DNA of 64,000 nt from Chryseobacterium oncorhynchi (lineage in GTDB: Bacteria; Bacteroidota; Bacteroidia; Flavobacteriales; Weeksellaceae), in the NCBI RefSeq assembly GCF_002899895.1, contig NZ_PPEI02000002.1:186001-250000 (forward strand), read 5' to 3'. A program made the position numbers and the translations under genes. The notes below the pieces were generated by a model. It saw nothing but the letters and a program-made list of their open reading frames with translations, was not told the DNA's origin and did not search any database. This document shows, piece after piece, positions 46,581 to 55,785 of this stretch (position 1 is the first letter of the stretch; each line of letters starts with the position of its first letter).

Positions 46581-47615
46581 TCAGACCACTTCTAAAAACT
46601 TCATAGTATCCACGTTATCTGCATAAGTGTCAAGACTTGGGTTTTGTGCTTCTCCAAAAGAAATTGAATTCAATCCAAGTTCACCCTTAGCTACAATACA
46701 CTGAATGTCTGCCTCATTTTCAGCAATAAAGTTTTTCACTTCATCCAAAGACTCATATCTGCTGAAATTAATGACAGAAAGCGGACTAAACAACTTATCA
46801 TCCTCTTTTAGCATCACAAAATTATTATCCCAGAATTTATCCTGATTTAAAAGATAAACAGCCCTGTTGTAATCATAATTGTTCGCATATTTATTATGAT
46901 TGATAATATCCTGGAAACCAACAAGGTTTTCAAATAATCGATCAATAACAAAATCCTTTGGAATAAAGATTCTCGTCACATTTCTGCATCCTAATCCAAA
47001 ATATTGGAAAATATCATTAGCCAGAAGCTGTAATTCTTCATTCGTTTCATCTCCTTTTAAAACAGCAATTGAAGTTCTGTTTTTACGGATGATACTTAAA
47101 TGATTTTTAAAATAATACTCCAGATATCTTGCCGTATTATTACTTCCTGTAGCAATTACAGCATCAAAATTCTCTAATCTTTCTACAAATTCAAACTGGA
47201 TGGCATCATTAGAAAACTCTTTCCATTTTTTTAATAAAAACGGAACCATAGTCTTATCTTTTGAAGACAACTTAATAAGCGGAATATGATTGCTTAAAAT
47301 CACGGAAATCACATCATGAAATCCTACCAAAGGAATATTTCCTGCCAAAATAAGTCCAACTTTCTTTGAAACTTTAGAGATTGAATAATTTTGAAGCCAG
47401 TTTTTTATATTCTCTTCAGTCAGTAAATCAGTCCATTGCCGTAAAGCAAATTTCTGATTATCAATTGTAAACCACGGATTTTCTATTTCAGACTTCTTTA
47501 ATAATAATTCAATATTAACATCATCTTCGTTGTGATCCTCCGGTTTCTTCGCTAAAAACGCTTTTATATAATCACTTAATTTAATAAGTCCTAAAACTTG
47601 ATTTTCGGTATTCAT
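46581..47615 (-). CDS. LuxC-like acyl-CoA/acyl-protein reductase
   Basis: 344 residues. The sequence matches the LuxC/acyl-CoA reductase family: VGLILAGNIPLVGFHDVISVIL for nucleotide binding, VIATGSNNTARYLEYYF, and the active-site Cys in FGLGCRNVTRIFIP. The family reduces a fatty acyl thioester to an aldehyde with NADPH. It is divergent from the ferredoxin gene with a 59-base gap, a pairing common in Bacteroidota. The product is not known in this lineage. Confidence 0.82.
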   Translation of the reverse strand: MNTENQVLGLIKLSDYIKAFLAKKPEDHNEDDVNIELLLKKSEIENPWFTIDNQKFALRQWTDLLTEENIKNWLQNYSISKVSKKVGLILAGNIPLVGFHDVISVILSNHIPLIKLSSKDKTMVPFLLKKWKEFSNDAIQFEFVERLENFDAVIATGSNNTARYLEYYFKNHLSIIRKNRTSIAVLKGDETNEELQLLANDIFQYFGLGCRNVTRIFIPKDFVIDRLFENLVGFQDIINHNKYANNYDYNRAVYLLNQDKFWDNNFVMLKEDDKLFSPLSVINFSRYESLDEVKNFIAENEADIQCIVAKGELGLNSISFGEAQNPSLDTYADNVDTMKFLEVV

Positions 47616-47643
47616 AATTACTTTAAAATTGGGGAATATTTTG

Positions 47644-47651
47644 TAATTTTG
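47644..47651 (+). promoter_or_regulatory. -7 element of the ferredoxin gene
   Basis: TAATTTTG lies 23 bases before the start codon in the 59-base divergent gap; no TTG at the right distance, only TTT at 47622. Confidence 0.45.
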
Positions 47652-47674
47652 TGCAAATTTAAAAAAAATTAGCG

Positions 47675-48025
47675 ATGGCTATTAAAATAACTGATGAATG
47701 CATTAATTGTGGGGCTTGTGAACCAGAATGTCCAAATAATGCAATATATGAAGGAGCCGTAGACTGGAAAGCTTCGGAAGGTACTGCACTTCAAGGCACT
47801 ATAACATTACCATCAGGACTTACTGTAGATGCAGACGCGTCACAAGAACCTGTAAGTGATGATGTATATTTTATTGTAACAGACAAGTGTACGGAATGTA
47901 AAGGGTTTCATGAAGAACCACAGTGTGCAGCTGTATGCCCAGTAGACTGTTGTGTTCCTGATGAGGATCATGTAGAATCTGAAGAGGCTCTGCTTAACAA
48001 AAAAGCATTCTTACACGGCGAATAA
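47675..48025 (+). CDS. 2[4Fe-4S] ferredoxin
   Basis: 116 residues. Two cluster motifs: CINCGACEPECPNNAIYEG near 10, and CTECKGFHEEPQCAAVCPVDCC near 72, the second with the longer spacing of the Alvin-type bacterial ferredoxins. An insert between the clusters (DWKASEGTALQGTITLPSG) is usual for the Bacteroidota form. It carries electrons at low potential in the cytoplasm. It is divergent from the acyl-CoA reductase gene and followed by a terminator, so it does not belong to the serC transcript. Confidence 0.9.
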   Translation: MAIKITDECINCGACEPECPNNAIYEGAVDWKASEGTALQGTITLPSGLTVDADASQEPVSDDVYFIVTDKCTECKGFHEEPQCAAVCPVDCCVPDEDHVESEEALLNKKAFLHGE

Positions 48026-48032
48026 AAAAATT

Positions 48033-48064
48033 CCGTCTCATAATGTGTGAGGCGGCTTTTTTTA
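48033..48064 (+). terminator. Terminator of the ferredoxin gene
   Basis: An 8-bp stem with one G-T pair (48033-48040 with 48048-48055) is followed by eight T. Confidence 0.82.
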
Positions 48065-48134
48065 ACCAAAAATTCAACAAAACCAAAATAAGGCTAAGGA
48101 AATTCAATTCCGAATGCAACCAAAAAATAAAAAT

Positions 48135-49199
48135 ATGAACAAAAAGCACAACTTCAGCGCAGGACCATGTATCTTACCACAAGAAGTATTCGAAAAATCG
48201 GCACAGGCCATCTTAGACTTTAATGGTATAGGATTATCACTTCTTGAAATTTCTCACAGAAGCAAAGATTTCGTTGCTGTAATGGACGAAGCACGTGCTA
48301 TTGTAAAAAGATTAATGAATCTTGGTGATGATTATGAGGTTCTTTATTTAGGAAGCGGAGCCAGCATGCAATTCGCAATGGTACCGTATAACCTAATGAA
48401 AGTTGGTGGAAAAGCAGCTTACCTGGACACAGGAACATGGGCAGCCGGAGCCATCAAAGAAGCAAAAAAATTAGGAACAGTAGATGTAGTAGGTTCATCA
48501 AAAGAAGAAAACTATTCTTTTATTCCTAAAAATTATACGGTTGGTTCAGAATACGATTATTTTCACTGTACTTCCAACAATACAATCTATGGAACTCAGA
48601 TGAAGTCTTTCCCTGAAGTGGATACCCTGATGGTGTGTGACATGAGTTCAGATATTTTCTCTAGACAACTTGACTTTTCAAAATTTGATTTAATTTATGC
48701 AGGAGCTCAGAAAAACATGGGACCCGCAGGCGTTACATTAGTAGTGATCAAAAAAGAAATCCTTGGTAAGACCGGAAGAGAAAATATGTTGTCTATGCTG
48801 GATTATTCTCAACATATATCTAAAGAATCTATGTATAATACCCCACCGGTATTCCCTATTTATGCTTCTTTATTAACACTTCAATATCTTGAAAAAAATG
48901 GAGGTATTGCAGCTGCAGAACAAAGAAACGAAGCAAAAGCTAAACTTCTTTATGGTGAGATTGACAGTAATCCATTATTTGAAACATTCTGTGTAGAAGA
49001 AGATCGTTCATTTATGAATGTTTCTTTCAAAATTACAGACGATAGCAAGAAAGAAGAATTTGACAATGCATGGAAAGCAGCAGGAATCAGTGGACTGAAT
49101 GGCCACAGAAGTCTGGGAGGATACAGAGCCAGCTTATACAACGCTTTACCTATTGAAAGTGTACAGGTATTGGTAGATGTAATGAAGTCAATAAAATAA
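48135..49199 (+). CDS. serC: Phosphoserine aminotransferase
   Basis: 354 residues from MNKKHNFSAGPCILP; an ATG seven codons earlier is open but SerC proteins start here. Hallmarks: HNFSAGPCILPQEV, LYLGSGASMQFAMVPYNL, and the PLP Lys in IYAGAQKNMGPAG. It converts 3-phosphohydroxypyruvate and glutamate to phosphoserine, the second step of serine synthesis. serA follows 115 bases later and makes its substrate. A repeated motif fills part of that gap. Confidence 0.95.
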   Translation: MNKKHNFSAGPCILPQEVFEKSAQAILDFNGIGLSLLEISHRSKDFVAVMDEARAIVKRLMNLGDDYEVLYLGSGASMQFAMVPYNLMKVGGKAAYLDTGTWAAGAIKEAKKLGTVDVVGSSKEENYSFIPKNYTVGSEYDYFHCTSNNTIYGTQMKSFPEVDTLMVCDMSSDIFSRQLDFSKFDLIYAGAQKNMGPAGVTLVVIKKEILGKTGRENMLSMLDYSQHISKESMYNTPPVFPIYASLLTLQYLEKNGGIAAAEQRNEAKAKLLYGEIDSNPLFETFCVEEDRSFMNVSFKITDDSKKEEFDNAWKAAGISGLNGHRSLGGYRASLYNALPIESVQVLVDVMKSIK

Positions 49200-49257
49200 C
49201 TTATATTAGGCGACCCAAAAAATAAAAAGATTAATAGATTGTAGATCTCATATTTCA

Positions 49258-49295
49258 GACCTTTAAAATCTGGCTTTTGACCTCTAAAATCTAGC
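49258..49295 (+). repeat. Imperfect direct repeat between serC and serA
   Basis: Two 17-base copies (49258-49274 and 49279-49295) differ at two positions and are offset by 21 bases: GACCTYTAAAATCTRGC. It resembles degenerate intergenic wording I recall from Chryseobacterium genomes. Confidence 0.5.
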
Positions 49296-49314
49296 ATCTA
49301 TAATAAAATAACAC

Positions 49315-50280
49315 ATGAAAGTTTTAGCAAACGATGGAATCTCAAAAGCAGGAGAACGCGCTTTAAAAGAAGCCGGAATTGAAATTCTGGACAATAGAGT
49401 GGCTCAAGATCACGTTATTAATTTTATCAACGATAATAATGTGGATGTTCTTCTTGTAAGAAGTGCAACGAAGGTGAGACAAGACCTGATTGATGCATGC
49501 CCAAACCTTAAAATTATAGGAAGAGGAGGCATCGGGATGGATAATATTGATGTTGAATATGCAAAAAGCAAGGGTATAAAAATAATAAATACTCCTACCG
49601 CATCCTCAAAATCTGTAGCAGAATTGGTATTCGGGCATTTTCTTTCATTGGCAAGATTCCTTCACGAATCAAACAGACTAATGCCTTTGGAGGGAGAAAC
49701 CCACTTCAATGCCATGAAAAAGTCATTCAGCAATGCCTACGAACTTTCAGGAAAAACATTAGGAGTAATAGGCTTTGGAAGTATAGGCCAGGAAGTCATC
49801 AAAATAGGAATTTCCCTGGGAATGAAAATTCAGGTCCTTACAAGAAGTCCAAAAACAGAAGTTCTTACCTTGAATTTCTTTGATGGACAATCTGTAAATT
49901 TTGAAATTACTTCCACCAATGATATGGATGCATTTCTTAAAGAAGCAGACTTTATCAGCATCAATACTCCTAAAACGAACGAATACATTATAGATACTCC
50001 ACAATTTGAAAAAATGAAAGATGGAGTATATATTGTAAATACTGCAAGAGGCGGTGTGATTAATGAAGTAACACTGATTGATTTCATAGATTCAGGAAAA
50101 GTTGCAGGAGCAGCATTAGATGTTTTTGAAAATGAACCCACCCCGGAACTTCCTTTATTAATGAACCCGGCACTATCACTTTCTCCCCATGTAGGAGGAA
50201 ATACGGTAGATGCGCAAGAGAAAATCGGTATCGAACTTGCAGAACAAATTATTAAGCTACAAAAAGAAACTATAAGATAA
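49315..50280 (+). CDS. serA: D-3-phosphoglycerate dehydrogenase, short form
   Basis: 321 residues of the D-isomer-specific 2-hydroxyacid dehydrogenase family. GRGGIGMDNIDVEYAKSKGI, the NAD loop VIGFGSIGQEV and the catalytic Arg (NTARGG), Glu (FENEPTPE) and His (SPHVGGNT) are present. It has no ACT domain, so serine feedback inhibition of the classical kind is unlikely. It oxidises 3-phosphoglycerate to 3-phosphohydroxypyruvate. DUF1015 begins 2 bases after its stop. Confidence 0.92.
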   Translation: MKVLANDGISKAGERALKEAGIEILDNRVAQDHVINFINDNNVDVLLVRSATKVRQDLIDACPNLKIIGRGGIGMDNIDVEYAKSKGIKIINTPTASSKSVAELVFGHFLSLARFLHESNRLMPLEGETHFNAMKKSFSNAYELSGKTLGVIGFGSIGQEVIKIGISLGMKIQVLTRSPKTEVLTLNFFDGQSVNFEITSTNDMDAFLKEADFISINTPKTNEYIIDTPQFEKMKDGVYIVNTARGGVINEVTLIDFIDSGKVAGAALDVFENEPTPELPLLMNPALSLSPHVGGNTVDAQEKIGIELAEQIIKLQKETIR

Positions 50281-50282
50281 AT

Positions 50283-51527
50283 ATGCCTGTTTTTAAACCT
50301 TTCCGTGGAATAAGACCTCACAGAGACTTTGAGGATACTTTCCCTACCCATCCACTGGATAATTTTACCCAGGAAGAAATCGCTGAGAAAGCTCAGGTTG
50401 AAAATACATACATCAATATGATTAAGCCATATGTTGTAAGTAAATCTAAGGATATTGACCGGAACCTGAGGAAAATCCGTTCTACCTTTGAAGAACTGCT
50501 GGACGAAAAGAAATTGGTCCAGGATAATTCTGCATACTATCTTTATGAGCAGATATATCCTAATAAGCAGATTTTCAGAGGACTCTTAGGACTGGCAAGT
50601 ATTGAGGATTTCTGGAGTGGAAAAATCAAAAGACACGAAAGTACCATTCCCCAGAAAAAGGAAAAACTAGCTCATTACCTTGAAAAAGTAAACCTGCAGG
50701 CAGAACCTGTACTTCTTACCTACCCTGCCAACTCAAAAATTGAGTTGCTGATGAACCATGAGGAAAAAAACGTTCCTATCTTCAATCATGTAGATACCAT
50801 TGGCATCAGGCATAAAATATGGAGAATAGACAACCGCTTAAAGCTACAGCAGTTTAAAGAAGTAATTGATCAGATTGATTCATTTTATATTGCTGATGGA
50901 CACCATAGAATTGGTTCTACAGCAATAAATGCAAAACGTCACAAGGATAAAAACAAGAGACATAACGGTACAGAACTTTACAACTTTGTATACAGTTTTA
51001 TTGTTTCCAACCAATCTATTAAGATTCACGATTACAACAGGATCTTACACGATCTGAACGGGGTTTCAAAAGAAGATTTCCTAAAGCAGCTTGAAGACTA
51101 TTTCCTAATCCACGAAAAAGGAGAAGTATCATATTTCCCATCTCAGAAATTCCATATTTCAATGTATCTGGATGGCAAGTTCTATTCTCTTCATGTGAAG
51201 CATGATCTTCGTTCAAAGGAAATGTCACTAGATAATCTGGATCACCATTTATTAGACAAATACATATTCAAAGGGATTTTAAAAATAGAAGATCCTGATA
51301 GCTCTGAATTGATTTCTTATGTGAAAGGTACATCTAACCTTAACGGAATTAACCTTTTAAAAGAAAAGGTAGATAACAATGAAGGTAAGGTAGGTTTCGG
51401 TATTTATCCTGTAAGCTTTAATGATATGATTAAAATTTCAGACTTAAAATTAAGCATGCCTCCAAAATGTACATTCATCGAACCAAAATTGATTACAGCA
51501 CTGTTAATGTACGACATGAAACCTTAA
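50283..51527 (+). CDS. DUF1015-family protein of the serine operon
   Basis: 414 residues of DUF1015: MPVFKPFRGIRP at the start, DSFYIADGHHRIGSTAI near 200 and YNRILHDLNG near 250 are family segments. The GHHR motif resembles ParB/sulfiredoxin-type nucleotide folds, and the family has been connected with serine kinase-like chemistry in archaea (SerK is ParB-related; the link here is inference). It sits 2 bases after serA, a placement common in Bacteroidota, so a role in serine metabolism is likely. Confidence 0.8.
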   Translation: MPVFKPFRGIRPHRDFEDTFPTHPLDNFTQEEIAEKAQVENTYINMIKPYVVSKSKDIDRNLRKIRSTFEELLDEKKLVQDNSAYYLYEQIYPNKQIFRGLLGLASIEDFWSGKIKRHESTIPQKKEKLAHYLEKVNLQAEPVLLTYPANSKIELLMNHEEKNVPIFNHVDTIGIRHKIWRIDNRLKLQQFKEVIDQIDSFYIADGHHRIGSTAINAKRHKDKNKRHNGTELYNFVYSFIVSNQSIKIHDYNRILHDLNGVSKEDFLKQLEDYFLIHEKGEVSYFPSQKFHISMYLDGKFYSLHVKHDLRSKEMSLDNLDHHLLDKYIFKGILKIEDPDSSELISYVKGTSNLNGINLLKEKVDNNEGKVGFGIYPVSFNDMIKISDLKLSMPPKCTFIEPKLITALLMYDMKP

Positions 51528-51582
51528 TAAATTCCTATTTTTTCCCTACTTTTAACATCGGAAAAAGAAAGGTAAATAAAAA

Positions 51583-52986
51583 ATGAAAAAAATATTCATT
51601 ATACTTCCACTCTTTTTGAGTGGATTTTTATTTTCTCAGAAAAAGCCACATAAAAATCCGGCAAAAAAAAATACCACAGTCAAATTCAACTACCATGATG
51701 AATTCAAAAACATCTCTGACGAAATCTTAACTAACGGTACAGCTTATGAAAACCTTGCAGAACTTACCAAAGGAATAGGACCACGTTTCAGCGCGACTCC
51801 CGGATATGCAAAAGCAACCGAATGGGCAGAAAGAAAGTTCAAGGAAATTGGTATTAATATGATCTGGAGACAAGAAGCCAAAGCTCCTGTCTGGATCAGA
51901 GGGAAAGAGTCTCTACAAATAAAAACAGGAAATGGAGACTGGAAAAATATCAGAATGCTTTCTTTCGGAAACTCTGAAGGAACAGGCGGAAAAGACCTGA
52001 TGGGTGAAATTATTTTAATTAATTCCACTTCAGAACTTAATGCCATGTCAATAGGTCAGTTAAAAGACAAAATAGTTTTCGTGAATGTTCCTATGGATCC
52101 GAAAATTATTAATACAAGTGATTCCTATTTACTGACAGCAAAATCAAAATTAATCTCCGCTTCCGTTATTGCTAAAACAGGTGCAAAAGCATTAATTATA
52201 AGATCATTAACAACAGCTAATGATGACACCCCTCATGCCAAAATGATTTACTACGAACCAGATGATAAAGTGAAAATACCAGCTTTATCAATAGGCGTAA
52301 AATCAGCAGATGAATTAGAAAAGACCTTGAAAAAACAAAAGGTTACCGCTAAAATCAATATGGCAGCCGAATCTAAAGGCAGCACCACAAATCCAAATAT
52401 TATTGCTGAAATTCAGGGTAAAAAAGATTCTAAAGTGATTGTTTTAGGCGCTCAGCTTGATTCTTGGGATATTGGTGAAGGAGCCATTGATGATGGAACA
52501 GGAGTTGCACAGTGCATCGAAGTTTTAAGAACTTTAAAAGCCCTTGGCTATGAAAATAATCATACCATTCGGGTGGTCTTATACGCCAACAGTGAAAATG
52601 GAGGGCAAGGTCGTGAAATGTATGCCGCCTATGTGAAAAAGAAAGAAGAAAAACACATATTCGCCTTAGGGACGGATGCTGGTGGGTATTCGCCAAGAGG
52701 GTTCTCATTGGATATGCCTCCACAAAGACGAAAGCAAATTTTTGAATGGAAAAACTACTTCCTCCCTTACGGAATTTATGATTTTGATCAAACCTATGCC
52801 ATACAGGATATTTCCCCTTTAAAGAAACTGGATATTCCATTGGCAGAACTGGTCGTAGACACTCAGAGATATTTTGATTACCATCACTCGGCAGAAGATA
52901 CTTTTGACAAGGTAAATAAAAGAGAACTTCTCTTGGGGGCAATAGGTATGACTCAATTAATTTTTATGATTGATAAAAACTGGTAA
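51583..52986 (+). CDS. M28/PGCP-like protein, predicted inactive (pseudo-enzyme)
   Basis: 467 residues with a signal peptide (ends near FLFSQ). It aligns along its length with the next two genes, but the active site has changed: the zinc His is Gln291 (GAQLDSWDIG) and the catalytic Glu is Ser337 (ANSENGG). Asp303/304, Glu338, Asp365 and His434/435 remain. Loss of one ligand and the base predicts no peptidase activity, though binding may persist. First of three tandem genes; the next one starts after 1 base. The frame is intact, so it is not a decaying gene. Confidence 0.85.
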   Translation: MKKIFIILPLFLSGFLFSQKKPHKNPAKKNTTVKFNYHDEFKNISDEILTNGTAYENLAELTKGIGPRFSATPGYAKATEWAERKFKEIGINMIWRQEAKAPVWIRGKESLQIKTGNGDWKNIRMLSFGNSEGTGGKDLMGEIILINSTSELNAMSIGQLKDKIVFVNVPMDPKIINTSDSYLLTAKSKLISASVIAKTGAKALIIRSLTTANDDTPHAKMIYYEPDDKVKIPALSIGVKSADELEKTLKKQKVTAKINMAAESKGSTTNPNIIAEIQGKKDSKVIVLGAQLDSWDIGEGAIDDGTGVAQCIEVLRTLKALGYENNHTIRVVLYANSENGGQGREMYAAYVKKKEEKHIFALGTDAGGYSPRGFSLDMPPQRRKQIFEWKNYFLPYGIYDFDQTYAIQDISPLKKLDIPLAELVVDTQRYFDYHHSAEDTFDKVNKRELLLGAIGMTQLIFMIDKNW

Positions 52987-52987
52987 C

Positions 52988-54349
52988 ATGAAAAAGATTG
53001 TAAATCTATCATTAATCACTTTAGGAGTAACCTTTTTATCAGGACAAACTAGAGAAGACTCCCTACAGTTCAACAAAATCTCTACAGAAATCTTAAACAA
53101 TGGAAAAGGATACAATGAATTGCATGAGCTCACCAAAACTATTGGTCATCGTTTAAGTGGTTCAGAAGCCTATGAAAAATCCGTAAAATGGGCAGAACAA
53201 AAACTTCGTGATGCAGGAGCAGACAAAGTATGGCTTCAGGAAGTCATGATTCCTGTCTGGGTAAGAGGAAAAGAATCTCTACACATCAAAGCCTCCAACG
53301 GAACTTGGAAAAACCTTAAAATGCTATCCTTGGGAAATTCTGAAGGAACTGGTGGCAAGGATGTTTCAGGAGAAATCATTATGGTCAAATCTCTGGAAGA
53401 ATATGACCTGCTACCAGCAGAAAAAGTAAAAGACAAGATAGTTTTCTTTAATTATCCCTTTAATCAAGGACATGTACAAACTTTTATCGCCTATCGGGAA
53501 GCAGGAGCTTATAGAAGAACTGCCGCTTCGTTAACAGCTAAAAAAGGTGGAAAATTTGCCATTATCCGATCTCTGTCTTCTGCTTTTGACGACGTTCCTC
53601 ATACCGGAAATATGAGATATGATGACAATATTTCAAAAGTTCCCGCTGTAACAATCGGAAATACAACAGCAGACGAGCTTGAAACCTTATTGAGAAGCCA
53701 AAAAATCACCGCAAAACTCAATTCCAACTGCGGAATGAAAGGTGAGAAACTCTCCCACTCCGTGATTGGTGAAATTACAGGTAAAAAAGACCGAAGCGTA
53801 ATCGTAGTGGGTGGACATCTTGATTCTTGGGACGTGGGTGAAGGGGCACATGATGACGGCGCAGGAATTGTTCAGAGTATTGAAGTAATAAGAACATTCA
53901 AAAAATTAGGCGTACAAAACAACCATACCATTAGAGCCGTCTGTTTTGCAAACGAAGAAAACGGAACAAAAGGCGGAAAACAATATGGAAAAACAGCTAA
54001 AGAAAGCAATGAAAAACATCTTTTTGCCATAGAATCCGATGCCGGAGGTTTTTCTCCCAGAGGAATTTCACTGGAAATGGATGACGCTAAAAGAAATCAG
54101 ATCAAAAGCTGGGTAAACTTATTTTTACCTTACGGCGTTTATAACTTTGAAGGAAAATATTCAGGTTCAGACATTGCCCCGCTTCACGAAATGGGTGTTC
54201 CTACGGCAGAACTCGTTCCGGATCCTCAACGTTACTTTGATATTCATCACACCGCAGAAGATACTTTTGAAAAAGTAAACCGCCGGGAGTTACTTCTTGG
54301 AGCAACGGTTATGACACAACTTATTTATATGATTGATAAAAATTGGTAA
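52988..54349 (+). CDS. M28-family peptidase, PGCP-like, active form 1
   Basis: 453 residues from MKKIVNLSLITLG; a longer start at 52970 overlaps the upstream gene. Signal peptide, then the protease-associated region (GGKDVSGEIIMV) within an M28 domain: zinc His in VGGHLDSWDVGEGAHDDGAG, Glu-Glu in ANEENG, Asp in ESDAGG and His in IHHTAEDT. It matches the plasma-glutamate-carboxypeptidase-like branch that splits dipeptides. The gene is one base from the inactive paralogue and 3 bases from the next. Confidence 0.88.
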   Translation: MKKIVNLSLITLGVTFLSGQTREDSLQFNKISTEILNNGKGYNELHELTKTIGHRLSGSEAYEKSVKWAEQKLRDAGADKVWLQEVMIPVWVRGKESLHIKASNGTWKNLKMLSLGNSEGTGGKDVSGEIIMVKSLEEYDLLPAEKVKDKIVFFNYPFNQGHVQTFIAYREAGAYRRTAASLTAKKGGKFAIIRSLSSAFDDVPHTGNMRYDDNISKVPAVTIGNTTADELETLLRSQKITAKLNSNCGMKGEKLSHSVIGEITGKKDRSVIVVGGHLDSWDVGEGAHDDGAGIVQSIEVIRTFKKLGVQNNHTIRAVCFANEENGTKGGKQYGKTAKESNEKHLFAIESDAGGFSPRGISLEMDDAKRNQIKSWVNLFLPYGVYNFEGKYSGSDIAPLHEMGVPTAELVPDPQRYFDIHHTAEDTFEKVNRRELLLGATVMTQLIYMIDKNW

Positions 54350-54352
54350 ACA

Positions 54353-55711
54353 ATGAAAAAGATACTAGGAACCTCATTATTACTTTTTGGGATGTCTGTT
54401 TTTGGCCAGTCCAAAGAAGATTCTCTACAGTTCAGTAAAATTTCTCTGGAAGTTTTAAACAATGGAAAAGGATACAATGATCTGCGAGAACTTACAAAAA
54501 ATATCGGCCACCGTTTAAGCGGTTCAGAAGCCTATGAAAAGTCTGTAAAATGGGCAGAACAAAAACTTCGTGATGCAGGAGCAGACAAAGTATGGCTTCA
54601 GGAGGTCATGATCCCTGTTTGGGTAAGAGGAAAAGAATCCCTACACATCAAAACCTCCAACGGAAGCTGGAAAGGTCTTAAAATGCTATCCTTAGGAAAT
54701 TCTGAAGGAACTGGTGGTAAGGATATTTCGGGAGAAATTATCATGGTGAAATCTATGGAAGAATACAACCAGCTCCCTGCCGAAAAGGTAAAGGATAAAA
54801 TCGTATTCTTCAATTACGCTTTCAAACAATCATTCATTGAAACCTTTAAAGGATACAGTGATGCTTCAAAATACAGATCAACTGCAGCTTCATTAACAGC
54901 TAAAAAAGGTGGAAAATTTGCCATTGTAAGATCGCTTTCCTCCGCATTTGATGATGTTCCACACACAGGAGCCATGCGTTATGACGAAAGTGTTTCCAAA
55001 ATACCCGCTGTAGCCATTGGAAGTACCACCGCAGACGAACTTGAAACCTTACTAAAAAATCAAAAAATCACCGCAAAACTTAATTCCAACTGTGGAATGA
55101 AAGGAGAAAAGCTTTCCCACTCCGTTATTGGTGAGATCACAGGTAAAAAAGATCAAAGCGTAATTGTAGTTGGCGGACACCTTGATTCCTGGGATGTAGG
55201 TGAAGGGGCACATGATGACGGGGCAGGAATTGTTCAAAGCATTGAAGTACTAAGAACATTTAAAAAACTAGGAATACAAAACAACCATACCATCAGAGTC
55301 GTTTGCTTCGCCAATGAAGAAAATGGCGTAAAAGGAGGAATTCAATATGGAAAAACAGTAAAAGAAAACAATGAAAAGCATCTTTTTGCCATAGAATCCG
55401 ATGCCGGAGGTTTTGCGCCAAGAGGAATTGCTCTTGACATGGATGATGCCAAAAGAAAACAAATCCAAGGCTGGTCAAAATTATTCCTTCCATACGGAGT
55501 CTATAATTTTGAAGAAAAATTTTCAGGAACCGACCTCTATCCACTTCATGATATGGGAATTCCTGCCGCAGAATTGATGCCGGATTCTCAACGTTATTTT
55601 GATATCCACCACACAGAAGAAGATACCTTTGAAAAAGTAAACAGAAGAGAACTTCTATTAGGAGCTATAACAATGACACAGGTTATTTATATGATTGATA
55701 AAAACTGGTAA
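54353..55711 (+). CDS. M28-family peptidase, PGCP-like, active form 2
   Basis: 452 residues with a signal peptide (ends near SVFGQ). All zinc ligands and the catalytic Glu are kept, as in the preceding gene. Long blocks are nearly identical to that gene even at the DNA level (for example the ten residues after GSEAYEKSVKWAEQKL), so this is a recent duplication or gene conversion. The C-terminal binding region differs more (LYPLHDMGIPAAELMPDSQR against IAPLHEMGVPTAELVPDPQR), which may alter specificity. It ends the tandem operon. Confidence 0.88.
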   Translation: MKKILGTSLLLFGMSVFGQSKEDSLQFSKISLEVLNNGKGYNDLRELTKNIGHRLSGSEAYEKSVKWAEQKLRDAGADKVWLQEVMIPVWVRGKESLHIKTSNGSWKGLKMLSLGNSEGTGGKDISGEIIMVKSMEEYNQLPAEKVKDKIVFFNYAFKQSFIETFKGYSDASKYRSTAASLTAKKGGKFAIVRSLSSAFDDVPHTGAMRYDESVSKIPAVAIGSTTADELETLLKNQKITAKLNSNCGMKGEKLSHSVIGEITGKKDQSVIVVGGHLDSWDVGEGAHDDGAGIVQSIEVLRTFKKLGIQNNHTIRVVCFANEENGVKGGIQYGKTVKENNEKHLFAIESDAGGFAPRGIALDMDDAKRKQIQGWSKLFLPYGVYNFEEKFSGTDLYPLHDMGIPAAELMPDSQRYFDIHHTEEDTFEKVNRRELLLGAITMTQVIYMIDKNW

Positions 55712-55732
55712 AAAAGCTCCGGTTAGTACAAC

Positions 55733-55785
55733 AAAAGAGTCCATATAAATCTTAATAGCTAAGGTTTTATGGACTCTTTTTATTT
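55733..55785 (+). terminator. Terminator of the M28 operon
   Basis: Perfect 13-bp arms (55733-55745 with 55768-55780) and a T tract follow the third M28 gene. Confidence 0.85.

Noticed and set aside
52430-52942. 170-residue minus-strand frame inside the first M28 gene
   Set aside because: Shadow frame; proline- and histidine-rich without domain features.
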